From Catenaria anguillulae PL171 (taxonomy: Eukaryota > Blastocladiomycota > Blastocladiomycetes > Blastocladiales > Catenariaceae), in contig MCFL01000192.1 in NCBI GenBank assembly GCA_002102555.1, positions 1-46,419 on the forward strand: a DNA stretch of 46,419 nucleotides. Direction: 5' to 3'. Within the stretch, counting starts at the first letter, position 1. The number at the start of each line of letters is the position of its first letter. Positions 23,125-33,358 of this stretch are shown here, in pieces. The translations under genes were made by a program, and so were the position numbers. The notes under the pieces are model-generated. The model made no database searches. It had not been told where the DNA came from and saw nothing but the letters and a program-made list of their open reading frames with translations.

Positions 23125-23963
23125 AGCAGGCCATCTCACTCACGATTGGTGCGGATGCGGGAGTGTTTATTCTGGTTGCGGGTTGCCGATTATTGTGAGG
23201 TCGCTTGCGGGCGTGTGCATTTGTACGTGATTATTGTTAGGTGGTTTGCGGGCGTGTACATTTTTATGTGTATGTGACTGGGTTAACGCTGTCGATGATG
23301 GGCTTCAATAGATTAAATGTGCTCTTTCAAGAACTAGATACTCTTTGCCATTCGCATTCTGTCAGCCGGGCGCCTTATGCATTGAGTGCAAATCACCAAT
23401 GCAAATGTCATTAGTGTGCTCCGCCCTCTCTTCTAGGGTATAGAAGCACTTCTTCCCCAGGAGGCAGCGCCTCGCATGTAGCTGGTCAGGAGCATGATTA
23501 GGTCGGTTGTCTCACTGGTCACATCCACACGCAGTTCGCGCCCCGCCGTGTGCCGTGTGGAGGGTACATGTACATCCATCCACGCACTTTTCCGACCCGG
23601 TCATGCACATCAAATGGAAATGCTGAATGTTAGTAAGATAGAGCCACTGAAAGCTTTTGGGCATAGTATAAAACTGCTTTCCGTATCGTTTTATACCCGG
23701 AATGCGGATTGAGCTTGCTCGGAAAAGAATCGGTTGCCTCTTACACGAAAACGCCCAAGGTGACTTGTCTCACATGCTGCCCTGGCCCAAACGACTTGGA
23801 TCAGGGGCGGATAAGATGCTGTAAGATGCTGTTTCATTTGATAGGCCAGCAGAAACAAACTCAAAAACACATGCACGGGACAGTTAATTCGATACAAGAC
23901 AAACAACGACGCTCGAACTCGAAACCAAACAACACTCTGGCACATGAGAGCAATGTGCGTGCA
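23125..23963. other. Spacer between the two convergent element genes
   Basis: It holds the 3' ends of both element genes. It is AT-richer than the coding parts, with short near-repeats such as GTTTGCGGGCGTGT and GCTTGCGGGCGTGT near 23200-23260. No gene is seen. Confidence 0.5.
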
Positions 23964-26832
23964 CTAACTCTTCCTTTTGTTCTTCTTCTTCACTGCGAAT
24001 CCAAACACCGAATCAACAGCCGCCGGCACATCCGCTTCCACATAACCACCACTTGCAACCAAAGTCTTCTCGGCCTCGGCCCATTCTCGGAACAATGTTC
24101 CAATCGGGTATCCCTCCTTCGTAGCCTCCCTCGACCGCCCCTTGCTCGTGTCCGGGTCTGGCAAGTGCTCAAGAAACGGCGCGATAAACTCTTGGATCGA
24201 GACTTGGGTCAATGATCGGACAGGAGTGCCAATCGCGACGCACTTCTTGGCAAACAGGTAAGCCATGACGGTGGCAATCTTGCGAACCTGGGTACGGACT
24301 TTTGGGGTTCGGCCCAGCTTTTGACGCGGCGCTTCCGTCCACATGGGCACGCAAACGGGAATCGTCGAATTGTGCTTGGTACCGAGAGTGTACAACGATG
24401 GAATGTCGAGAACGGAAACGTCCCCGGCCGCAATAACGTACGGCAACTCTGTCGCCGCTGCCGCTGCCATTGAATCAATAGCTGGGGCAGCGGCTGACGT
24501 GGTAGCCGCGGCAGATGCCATGTTGGCGCTGGCGGCGCCAGCAGATGCCAGCGAGCTCGACGACATGGTTGAAAATGTCGGAGAGAGCGGTGACGACACG
24601 TCGACGCCAAGCAAACCGGCAATTGAGGGGGTTGAGCTGGTTGACGGAGGCGGCGGGTGAATGATACTTGAGTGGCTAAGACCCATGGCCGCAGTCGATG
24701 GAAACGACATGTCGGGAAGCAAGCCCAGTGTCTAAAGAGGGAGAAGGCAATGGTGAGCGTGCGCCGGAAAACAAACGTTGAAAAGGGTATTGTGAAGAGG
24801 CGCACCGTGCTTGATGTTACCATGGTGGTGGGGCGGGGCACGTCCGACTGAGACGGTGGCGACAGCGGCGGTGGCGGCGAATGGTGGTTTATGCCGAGCA
24901 AGTCATCAAGCGACATCGGCGCATCCGTCGTCGAGGATGGTGATGTCGATGCGGCCGCGAACGCTGTAGTAGCTTGTGCTTGTGCGACGGAGGCAAACAC
25001 GGGAGGTGGCCCGTGGTGGACATGGTGGTGATGGCGGACTGTGAGGATGCGCGACGTCGTGTTGACGTTGACGCTGCTCACCAGATCTTGGAATGATGCT
25101 GGGGGCGACGCCAGTCCCGATGCCAGCGCACCTAGAGCAGTGGTAGGCGGTGGTTGTCGTTCATGGTCCTGGACATCGGCTTCGGCGGCAGCGGCCGTGT
25201 CGGCGAATGTAGAGATGGTCGTAGGCGAGCGAGATGGCGGCGGTGGCGGAGGAGGAGGAGGCTGGGAGCCGGCCGGGGCTTGGGTCGAGTTGGCGAGTGG
25301 GTTGGGTGTGAAAACGGTTGTCAATGGGGGGAGCTTACTTGACTGGGATTGACCAGCGCCAGTGGAGACGGAGAGCGGGTTTGAGGGAGGGAGGACAGTA
25401 AAGTCTTTTTGCACGATTGGTGAAAGTGTCATCAGCGTTGCAAACGTGCTGAACTGGCCGGTCTTGATGAGCGTCCGCGGCAACTGACTGAAGAATGTTG
25501 CATAGGCAATGCCGTCCTGTGAATTGGGTGCACATAAGGCATGAGTCAGTCATGTTCGGTGAAATCAAATACACAAAGGTAAATGACATCGATCAGACGC
25601 ACAAAGTAAGCCATGACCGACTTTTCGCCCTCTCCCTTCTTGGGCTCATAGGTCGAGTCAAAATTGCCTGCGGCACGGGCCGCCTTCTTCTTCTTGACAC
25701 ACTCCATCAAAATGAATAGATACCGCCCTCGGTTACCCTACCCATGCTCATGCTGAACTTGGTTGCACCGGCCTTGTCGTATCGAATGGCCGATTGAATA
25801 GCCTCGAAGTCGGATTTGGTTGACTGCGGACATTTTCGCGTTGTCGCGAGCCGTCAGCCAAACTGAACCATGAGGAAAGTAGACTGTGAAACACCAACGT
25901 ACAGTGTCATTATCCTCGGCCAAACCGTCATCCTCCTCCTCCCCCATTGCAGCTCGAATGATAGCCTTTGCCTCCTCGTGCTTGTTCCTCTTCTTCTTCT
26001 TCTTCTTCTTCTTTTTCTTGTTCTTGTCTCCCGTGGTCCTTGTGGCGCTGCCAGTGGAGCCGCTGGCGCTGCCATGTTCTTGTTCCCCGCTCCTCGACTT
26101 TTTGGCCTTCTTGGACTTCCTTTTTCCATTTCCTGGTTCTTGTGCGCCATCCTCGTCATCTGCCTCGGCCGCCGAGCGTTTGCGCTTCGGTCCTTGATTG
26201 ATTGATGCCGAAGGCTCGGAGCGCACAGAAGCGGCGGCCGCCGCGTGACTCAGCGAGCCGGCAGTGGCAGCCGCGGCTTGCACCGAGCTACTAGACGCCG
26301 CTGCGGCGGCGCCTCCAAGGTACGTGTATGGCACATAGCCCGACAAGTATGGTGGGAACCTTGATGCCGACGGATTTCCCCCGCTCGAAGCATGCGACGA
26401 CGATCCTGCGGCTGACGACGAGCTGCCCACGCCTGAACCAGACGAGGCGGCGGCTGTTGACTGCTGCGCATACGAGCGTGACGCGCTTGCCGAGGACGAG
26501 GCAAAAGGGGATCCGGCGGCAGATGATGAAGATGAAGATGATGCAAAGGAATGATTGCCGTCGTCGTCGGTATTGAGATCGTTTCCGAGGTAGTAAAGGT
26601 TGGACGACGATGATGTGGTGCGGCCAGTGAGTGCGTTCAGGTCGCGTTGGGCTTGGTCGTCGTCATTGGAGTACCTTGAGCGGTTGTAATACTGACTCCT
26701 GGGACGTTGGCGGTTGGCGAGCACGTCTCGAGCTTTGGCCAACGCAGGCGACACTGTGCCGGTACCAGTCTGATCGGAAGCCGCCGTGGTGTCGGGCAGA
26801 AACAATTGATTGGCTTTGGTACGGCGCGACAT
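23964..26832 (-). CDS. Element-borne 851-residue basic protein, unknown family
   Basis: Five exons (25903-26832, 25742-25823, 25603-25667, 24806-25516, 23964-24731) sum to 852 codons with stop. Introns are 79, 74, 86 and 74 bp. The Ser/Ala-rich head starts MSRRTKANQL. A strongly basic stretch near residues 220-300 (KRKRS, KRKSKKAKKSR and a run of eleven Lys) looks like a nuclear localisation and nucleic-acid-binding segment. A conserved-looking block follows across three small exons: STKSDFEAIQSAIRYDKAG, TKFSMSMGNFDSTYEPKKGE, KSVMAYFDGIAYATFFSQLP. After a long Pro/Ser linker, a folded-looking end contains RTQVRKIATVMAYLFAKKC and EFIAPFLEHLPDPDTSKGRS, then KKKNKRKS. I recognise no family. Its place beside the recombinase suggests an accessory or regulatory role in transposition, which is inference. 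Confidence 0.78.
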
Positions 26833-27788
26833 GGTGTGGTGCACGTGGTGGTCGTGTTCCACTGGCAATGTGCGAGGACGGCGACGGGCAGGGAGTTTGC
26901 TGTTGTATGTAGTACGAATTGGCTGTCGAGCAGTGTGCGGCGGGTGGTTTGAAGAGAGATGCACGAATGTGAGTGTGAAGCTGTGCTTTGGTTGAGCGTG
27001 AGCCGGTATGTATGATCGTGATTGGTCCACAACTGTTGAAGACTTGTCTGGTGACGAGTTTGGAGACGATGGGTGGGTGATTTGGCTGCCACTGAGTCGC
27101 AGTAGTGTAGAATTGATGTATGGTGATGCTTGTGGACCGACTCAAGGTCGGGTAGCCAGTTTTGACCGACTTCAGTTGTCACCAACTTGAGTTGTCTCGC
27201 TACAGCATTGATGCACTTGACATGCGTGCCAGCGGTGCTCACCCATGCAACACAGCTATAGATGCACTCGGCACCAGTGCGGATGTCATTGGTTCGGCAT
27301 GGATTGGACCTGGATCCGTCGGATCCGCTCACTGTGCTGATAGCCGAGGTCATGCGGCCAGGTGCTGGCGGCTGACCGCTTGCTTGTTTATACTACCAAT
27401 CCCGCCCAGCCGTTGCTGCGGCGGTTCGGCTGACGGAAGCTTGTCAGCAATTCATGAGATGATTGTAATCGGTCGCCGTGGGCGGCTCTTGCAGCAGCGG
27501 CCAGCGGCAGCCGCGCCGTCAAAGCCATGGAGGCAGGAGCAGGATGACCATGATCGAGCGAGCGAGATGATGTCGTTGTGGGTAGTATTGCATGATTTCA
27601 TTCCGATAGGCGTATTGCTTGGAGAGGCTAATGCCATTTGCCTCATTTGTTGTGGAAAATGGCCTTGTTTTGATGGCGGGTTTATTTTATTGTCATTAGC
27701 ACACTGCTGGTGGGAATGGGGGTTCATATTCCCATATGGAGCTCAAGTTGGGCCCGTGTTCAGAACGGCCGGGGACGCGCTAGGATGA
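26833..27788 (-). promoter_or_regulatory. Right leader of the element
   Basis: About 950 bp separate the ATG of the 851-residue protein from the right-end repeats. The frame stays open upstream to about 27030, so an earlier start cannot be excluded. No other gene is supported. The minus strand has a TATAAAC near 27390, far from the ATG. Confidence 0.4.
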
Positions 27789-27856
27789 CGACGCACAGAT
27801 TTATTATGATAGGGCTGTGCGTCGCGACGCACATGTGGTGATTAATCTGTGCGTCG
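27789..27856. repeat. Right-end palindrome and nested inverted repeat
   Basis: An 18-bp palindrome TGTGCGTCGCGACGCACA (27816-27833) sits between two arms of a 13-bp inverted repeat, CGACGCACAGATT (27789-27801) and AATCTGTGCGTCG (27844-27856). The half-site GTGCGTCG therefore occurs four times in 68 bp. The palindrome core is identical to the one at the left end of the element. Confidence 0.88.
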
Positions 27857-27882
27857 CGTACATAGGACGAGATTGGGAGAAT

Positions 27883-27907
27883 GGGTGTTCGAATCACTCA
27901 CGCCTCA
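27883..27907 (+). tRNA. tRNA-Trp(CCA), 3' half
   Basis: The bases read as T stem GGGTG, loop TTCGAAT, stem CACTC, acceptor strand ACGCCTC and discriminator A. ACGCCTC pairs fully with GGGGCGT at 17917-17923 with one G-U pair. It has the B-box-like GTTCGAATC but no A box, anticodon or D arm nearby. Confidence 0.92.
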
Positions 27908-28157
27908 TCTTTAATTTGCCGCTTTCCTTTTGCATCTGGCCCGGCCGGATGGGCCGCTGCTCATGACAATCCAAGGTCCTCTGCGGTAAATAAGTGCGAC
28001 AGAACAATGCTGCAGATCTTGTGACCATTGGGCAAGCAATCCTGTCTGCTTTCATGTGGCGAGTCCGCTCACAAAAAGTACAATACATGTCGGCAAGAAA
28101 ACCCAGACCATCATGAATGCAATCCACCTGGCCCTCGCTCTCGTTCTCCGCTATTCT
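27908..28157. other. Spacer after the split tRNA
   Basis: A short TTTAATTT follows the tRNA and could be a weak polymerase III stop. No gene is seen before the 3' end of the channel gene. Confidence 0.4.
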
Positions 28158-31100
28158 TTACCTCACGTCTGGATCCTCCACCTTGGCAATTGCCTCTTCG
28201 CTCAATGGTCGATTTGCCGTGAACATTTGCTGAAGTTCACCGCCCGACACAAGACCATGCCGCGACGCCTCCAAATTCTTCAAGTCTTCACCCGCTCGAC
28301 TTGCACCAGGACCAGATGCATGAAGTGACCGTATGGACCCGACCACAGCATCCTTGCGAGACATGAGCTGCCGCTTAATTGTGCCAAACCTAAGTGTGCC
28401 CGCAAGCGACGGTCCTTTTGAGCCTGATCCACCGCGCAGTAAGGTTGCATGCCTTGACAGAGTCCCGTTTCGTGCGCGGTTGAGCATGCCAGAGAGCAAT
28501 CCAGAGTGGTGTGGTCGATTCTGCTGGGTTTCGAGTGCGGCCTTGGCTGCTGCTTCCAGCTTGGCACGCTCCTCTTCTGCTTTTCGCCGCGCATCTGCTT
28601 CGTGCTTTTCCTTGACGTGCTGGTGGACAAGCTCGGCCATGGCTGGATATGCGCGCATGATTTCAAGAAAGTCGGGCTTGCTCAGTGCGCACAGTTGCGT
28701 TTCCGAGGCGGTTTTGGCGGTCGCAGTGCGTGTGCAGTCTTCGACGAGGGCTATTTCTCCAAAGAACGCGCCTATTCGCAGGATAGGTTTGGTTAGTGTT
28801 CTGACGCAAAGGAATCCATGACTGTTGGGCATCGGGGCGGCGCACCGGCTTGCAAGGTCACAATGACTTTGGATTCATCGCCTGTGAGAATTTGCACGCT
28901 GCCTCGCTTGATGAAGAACAGGTCGGTCCCGACGTCGCCAGCCTTGAAGATCTGCTCATTTCAAGAGTGGATCCTTTTTCAGTGGCCTGTTGCCCAGTTG
29001 TGAAATGCGCAAAAGTCATGCGTACATAGAAGCCAGACTGAACTGAAACAGTCGAGATGCGCTCAAGCAAAGCGAGTTTGAACATGTCGGACGTCTTGGA
29101 GAAAAGCGGAACTTTGCTGATGAGATCCCAGTACAGATGCACGAGGATTTCTTGTTTCATGGTGCGTGGGAATGTGTTGAAGATTGCGTCCATGTCCATC
29201 CCTATATTTTGCCAAACAACAGAGCTGGTCAGGTCGTGTACCAGCCAGTTAGCATATGCATTGCAGCGTACCTTTCTTGAGTGCAAAGTCGAGTTCTTCT
29301 TGATCGAGAATGCGCTGCTGTAGCGACTGCGGAAACTGGTTCTCAATCAAGTACTGTCGCAGGTACGCCTTTTTGAAGTTGCGCTGCTTGATAGTCTTGT
29401 CGAATTCGGCTTGGTCGTCGAGACTTTTCACTATACTCACAAGATTTCCAAAGATGCTTCCTAAAACACACAAGTGCCAAGAGCCTCAGTAAGCAACTGC
29501 GACAGGCAAATACATCTGACAAGTGTAAATGGACACACCATAAACAATGGCGCCAAGCATCATCTCCACTGCCTGCAGGAACAAGCCATGTCAGTGTCAG
29601 AAACAATGTGAGTGCCGCTCGATTGGAACAATGTATACCTGATACGCTGACTCTTGTACAAGCTTGACCTCGCGGAGAATGAAGAACAAGGCTTTTTGCC
29701 CATCGACGCTGTGAGCGAGACAATCGTCAGTCGTGGCGACAGCATGAGTGGAACGACTCAACCAAGCGTACTATGCCCAAGTGAGACGTTCTGTAAACGA
29801 AGTCGGGATTTGCGTGTCTGGATCGAACATGTAATTGACAATGTATCGCTTGGGACTGTCGAGGTGCGAGCTCAAGAACCAAAAGAGAACCGCATTCCAC
29901 AGCGAAATATAGGCTGCCGCGAGCAAGTTCTTTGCCAGACGACTGATGGCCCGACTGAGGCCCGAGACGCGCATGTTTCGAAACCAGACAATGGTGTCGG
30001 AAATGTGCAAGAGTCGGATGAGGCGGACAGCAGTAAATGCAACAGCATATGTGTCAATGTCCCTACATAGTGTGAGAGCAGCAAGTGGGAATGAGTGGGC
30101 AGTTCTCGCTGTGTGATTGGGAGTGTCCGTACTTGTGATTGTATGAGTACCGCTCATGCACTTGCACCAACTGAGCACCGCTTGCAACTGTCCTTGACAA
30201 GGACACTGTTCCATCGCTAAACTCGTAAACACTTGTCGGATTGTTGCATTGGCGAATCCCATGAGGGAGATAGACGCTGAGTAGCCAATGCATCATCCAA
30301 TCAAACGGGATGCAGCTGAAAACCTTTCGCCGGTTGCTTCCAGACTCCCAAAAATTGCGTTTTCGTTGCACGGGATCCGTAATCAACTGGCCATACTTGT
30401 CCCTTCGAGGGCGGTGGTAATCCAAGACCAGCGCAAACATCATGACAATGTCGACGCCGAACTGCACGTTTGTAAATCCCTTGGGTGTGTCGCAAACAAA
30501 GGCCAGCGCAACAGGTATCACAATCATGTAAAACAAGTCGGCGAGCGATACCATAATATCCAAGGCAAGCCAAAGGCGAGAGTTTGGGTTCGAAAAGGCA
30601 TTCTGCATACTTGGGGCAAGTCGCTCAGAGGCAGGAATCCAAAAATGCGAGTAGAGCGCACGAAAAATCCGGCGCATAAACATTGGATACCACGGTGAAT
30701 GAGTCGCCGGGTCATCCATTTGGTCAGCCTCCTGGTCATCGCTCGTTTCCTGGCCACTCCCGCCAACATTGAAGGACGGAGAAGCTGTTGGGCCAATGTG
30801 ATAGGCACTTGGGAGTACGTGAATGATCATATCCTTGGGTGACGTTGGTGATGGTTTGGACTGAGTGGCTCGGGAAGGTGAAAAAGAGCCAGGCAGGGAA
30901 GCTTGTTCGATGGTAGCGGAGCGCAATGTCGCCCCCACTGGCGGTCTTTGGGCAGTCATGTACAAGGTGGGATGTTGCTGAGAAAGGGAAAGTTGTACAT
31001 TGCTTGAATGATTTTGCTGATTTCCTCCCGATGCCGACCCTTGCTGCTCCTCTGTGGCAGCCTCATGAATTGAATGTAGCGATCCCCCATTCGGCGTCCT

Positions 31101-32336
31101 GCTTTCAAACGAGGGCCGCCGTGAAAATGTTATTGTGCGGCCGTTTCCTGCAGACGTGGATGCTGGCGCGGCTAAGGAGGCAGATCCAAAAGTTCCAGCC
31201 GATGACGAGGAGACGGAAGATGTCGGAGCAGGTGGAAACTGTGTCGCGATTTGGACTCCCTTGAGTGCGCCAAACAGCAGTGGGTCGGTTGGGCTCGCAC
31301 CAATGTCCGCACTTGCATCACCAGGCGCCTGAACCGAGTGACGGCGAACCAAGGTGCCGGGTCTCGATTCTGTACCTTGTGGCGTTTGTCGTGATTGCGC
31401 GAGTCGAGTACTATTGTGGCATGGACTCTGGCCGTGTCGTTGCGGGTTGGTCACTCTACTTGACTGATTTGCTTGCGACTGAGATGACGATAGCCAACGC
31501 CCGGATCCGCCCTTTAGGTTGGTACTGCTCGAATTGTAAAGCGATCCATGGGGCACCACTTGCTGAAGTGAGGGAAAGGGAGCGCCTCCCAGAGATTGAG
31601 CGCTGGTGTTGGCACTGACAGTTTTCGGACGGAAGCCGAGTGGGAATGCGAGCGGAGTGTGTTCCATCGTTGGCGACGTTTGGGGCGATGGAGGATCTGG
31701 TTGTGGCTGCAGAGAAAAAATGGATGCACCCGCCGCAGGACTCGGATTGACACTTGTCGAGGTGACTGTGGTGGCAAATGTAATCCGTGGCCGCTTATCC
31801 AGCAGAGGAGGGGCTGATGATTCGAACTCTGTGGTGTCTGCATCTCCATCCTTGTTGCCGTCGCGAAGAGAGTCAGTAGAGGTTGTCGGTGACTCAAACA
31901 CGGTCACGGCCGCGTCTGTTCGCAACCGCTCGGACTGTGGACGCGATATCGGCGGCGCCTGAATGTCTCTGGGCGAGATGGACGTTCGTGACGCGGATTG
32001 TGGAACTTGCCATGAAGGAATGGTAGAGGAAGAGAGGAAAACGCCTTGGTGATGACTGGTGCTGGTTCCAGTGCTGGCTGACCGCGAAATTGTTCTGTGG
32101 TCTGTCGCGTTGATGGTCAGGGATTGCCCAGCAAGTCCGCCAGATATGGAGGCCCATTCACTGGCCGTGTCTGCATGGGCATCGGAGCCGGTTCGTGATC
32201 GAGGCCCGTTGCCTTGACTGTATAATGGGAATATGCGTTCGCCGAGGGCAGGGCGCGACCCAGGGGGTGACTCGCTGCCGCCTTCAATTGTGGGAACCCG
32301 TCGTGGCGGGGGCGGGTTGTCTTCATGTTGGTTCAT
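28158..32336 (-). CDS. Cyclic-nucleotide-gated (CNG/HCN-type) cation channel
   Basis: Eight exons (30133-32336, 29772-30062, 29639-29708, 29539-29572, 29272-29460, 29026-29201, 28846-28954, 28158-28771) give 1228 residues. A disordered head of about 560 residues precedes S1 (near 587). S4 is short of arginines (FTAVRLIRLLHIS, 744-756). S6 and the C-linker follow: AIVYGSIFGNLVSIVKSLDD, then Y-L-I-E-N-Q-F-P-Q-S-L-Q-Q-R and IFNTFPRTMKQEILVHLYW. The cyclic-nucleotide-binding domain has AGDVGTDLFFIKRGSVQIL, AFFGEIALVEDCTRTATA and a helical end. Where the GYG filter is expected, my exons read LFFILRE (839-845), so the pore is odd or a small exon was missed. In Blastocladiella a cGMP-gated channel acts with a rhodopsin-guanylyl cyclase in zoospore phototaxis. 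The exon 6/7 junction may shift by 3 bp. Confidence 0.85.
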
Positions 32337-32685
32337 GTTTCGTGAAAGGGTTATTGCAATCCTTTTCGTGCAAGAAGAATTGAACTCGGCCGATGAGCTA
32401 TGTATGCATTTTGTCCAGTCTTAGAATCGGGAATGCAACTTCCCTAAACCTTATTGTGCTGGGGTATTGTTTTGTCTGCTCGTTACTCTTTGCTAGAGAG
32501 GAGTGCGGCGTATCGATCAAGGCTACGCTGAGCGAGATTCTGATGGACTATCTGTCATTGGCGAAAATGCATGGACTGAATTCCCATGGTGATACATCTG
32601 ACGTGTGAAAAGTGACAAAGCTCAACAATATTGGTAGACTGATGATATCGTCCACGCCCTGATCGAGCAAGCGATCGATGTAACG

Positions 32686-32720
<35 letters not shown>

Positions 32721-33358
32721 CAGATTGTTCGCACTTGTGCTACACATGAATCGAAGAAACGGACTCCTAAAAACCTGCATTCAAAGTGAAAGTGGGCAAA
32801 CTGTTAACCACGTTGAAGACCATGCGACTGACAATCCGTGTCCGATACTGAAGCTGCGTCCATTTGTACGATGCGTGAATTGCCGCCAGTCTACAGAGGA
32901 TGTATCGCTCCGTGTAGACAACCTTCCTGTTTTCTTCTCGCATTGGCTTGTTGCGACCGCGTCATGTGACACATTGTCAGGGCTCGAAGCCAGGATCAGC
33001 TCGAGACTTTCCTCGACTCATCCGGCCGAATCAAAACAGAAACGGAGGAATGACCCTCACCACGTGCTGAGTCAAATTGTTGCATGAATCATTTGAACTG
33101 CAAGACGGCTGTGCGTGGTGTGCGTACAAGTGCGAACTGATGTTTCCTGAGTCAAGTTGTGCCTACACCAACAAAGTTTGTCTCGCGCGTTGGACGGATG
33201 GCTGAACGCGATCGGCTCTCTGCTTCAGCTCAAAAGCATCTGGCGCCCACCCATGGCCACACAATAGGGAAGGCTCAGACACAATATCTACGTACATAGA
33301 TACCACACTGTATGGACTCGATGCAATCATTGCAAGCCAGAAATCAACACACGAAATA
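32337..33358. other. Divergent intergenic region with a 33-base A run
   Basis: It lies between the starts of the channel gene (-) and the CBS-domain gene (+). A run of 33 A bases occupies 32687-32719. I see no gene, target duplication or element next to it. Confidence 0.5.

Larger units (their letters stand above)
17964..27882. mobile_element. Two-gene tyrosine-recombinase transposon in a tRNA-Trp gene
   Basis: The element is 9,919 bp, defined by the exact split of the tRNA gene. Junctions are AGGT-TGG-TAGC on the left and AGAA-TGG-GTGT on the right. The empty site would read AGGT-TGG-GTGT, so a 3-base TGG is shared and no longer target duplication is seen. Contents: a left-end palindrome cluster, a recombinase gene (+, 18532-23124), an 838-bp spacer, a convergent gene for an 851-residue protein (-, 23964-26832) and a right-end inverted-repeat cluster. 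There is no reverse transcriptase, capsid, polymerase or DDE transposase, so it is neither DIRS-like nor a virus-type element. Both genes have complete reading frames after splicing, which suggests a young and possibly active copy. It is closest in mechanism to fungal Cryptons and Starships, but it has a second gene, a tRNA target and palindromic subterminal sites. Confidence 0.87.

Noticed and set aside
24225-24245. A further copy of the end palindrome inside the element
   Set aside because: TCGCGACGCAC occurs in the coding sequence of the 851-residue protein, but only 11 bp match and the other arm is absent.
17964-27882. A true Starship
   Set aside because: The lead-recombinase position is similar, but the element is far smaller than typical Starships, the host is probably not an ascomycete, and I cannot show a DUF3435 match without a profile search.
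17917-27907. Two unrelated tRNA fragments
   Set aside because: The halves meet exactly at the variable loop/T stem border, total 72 nt, and all seven acceptor pairs form. Chance is very unlikely.
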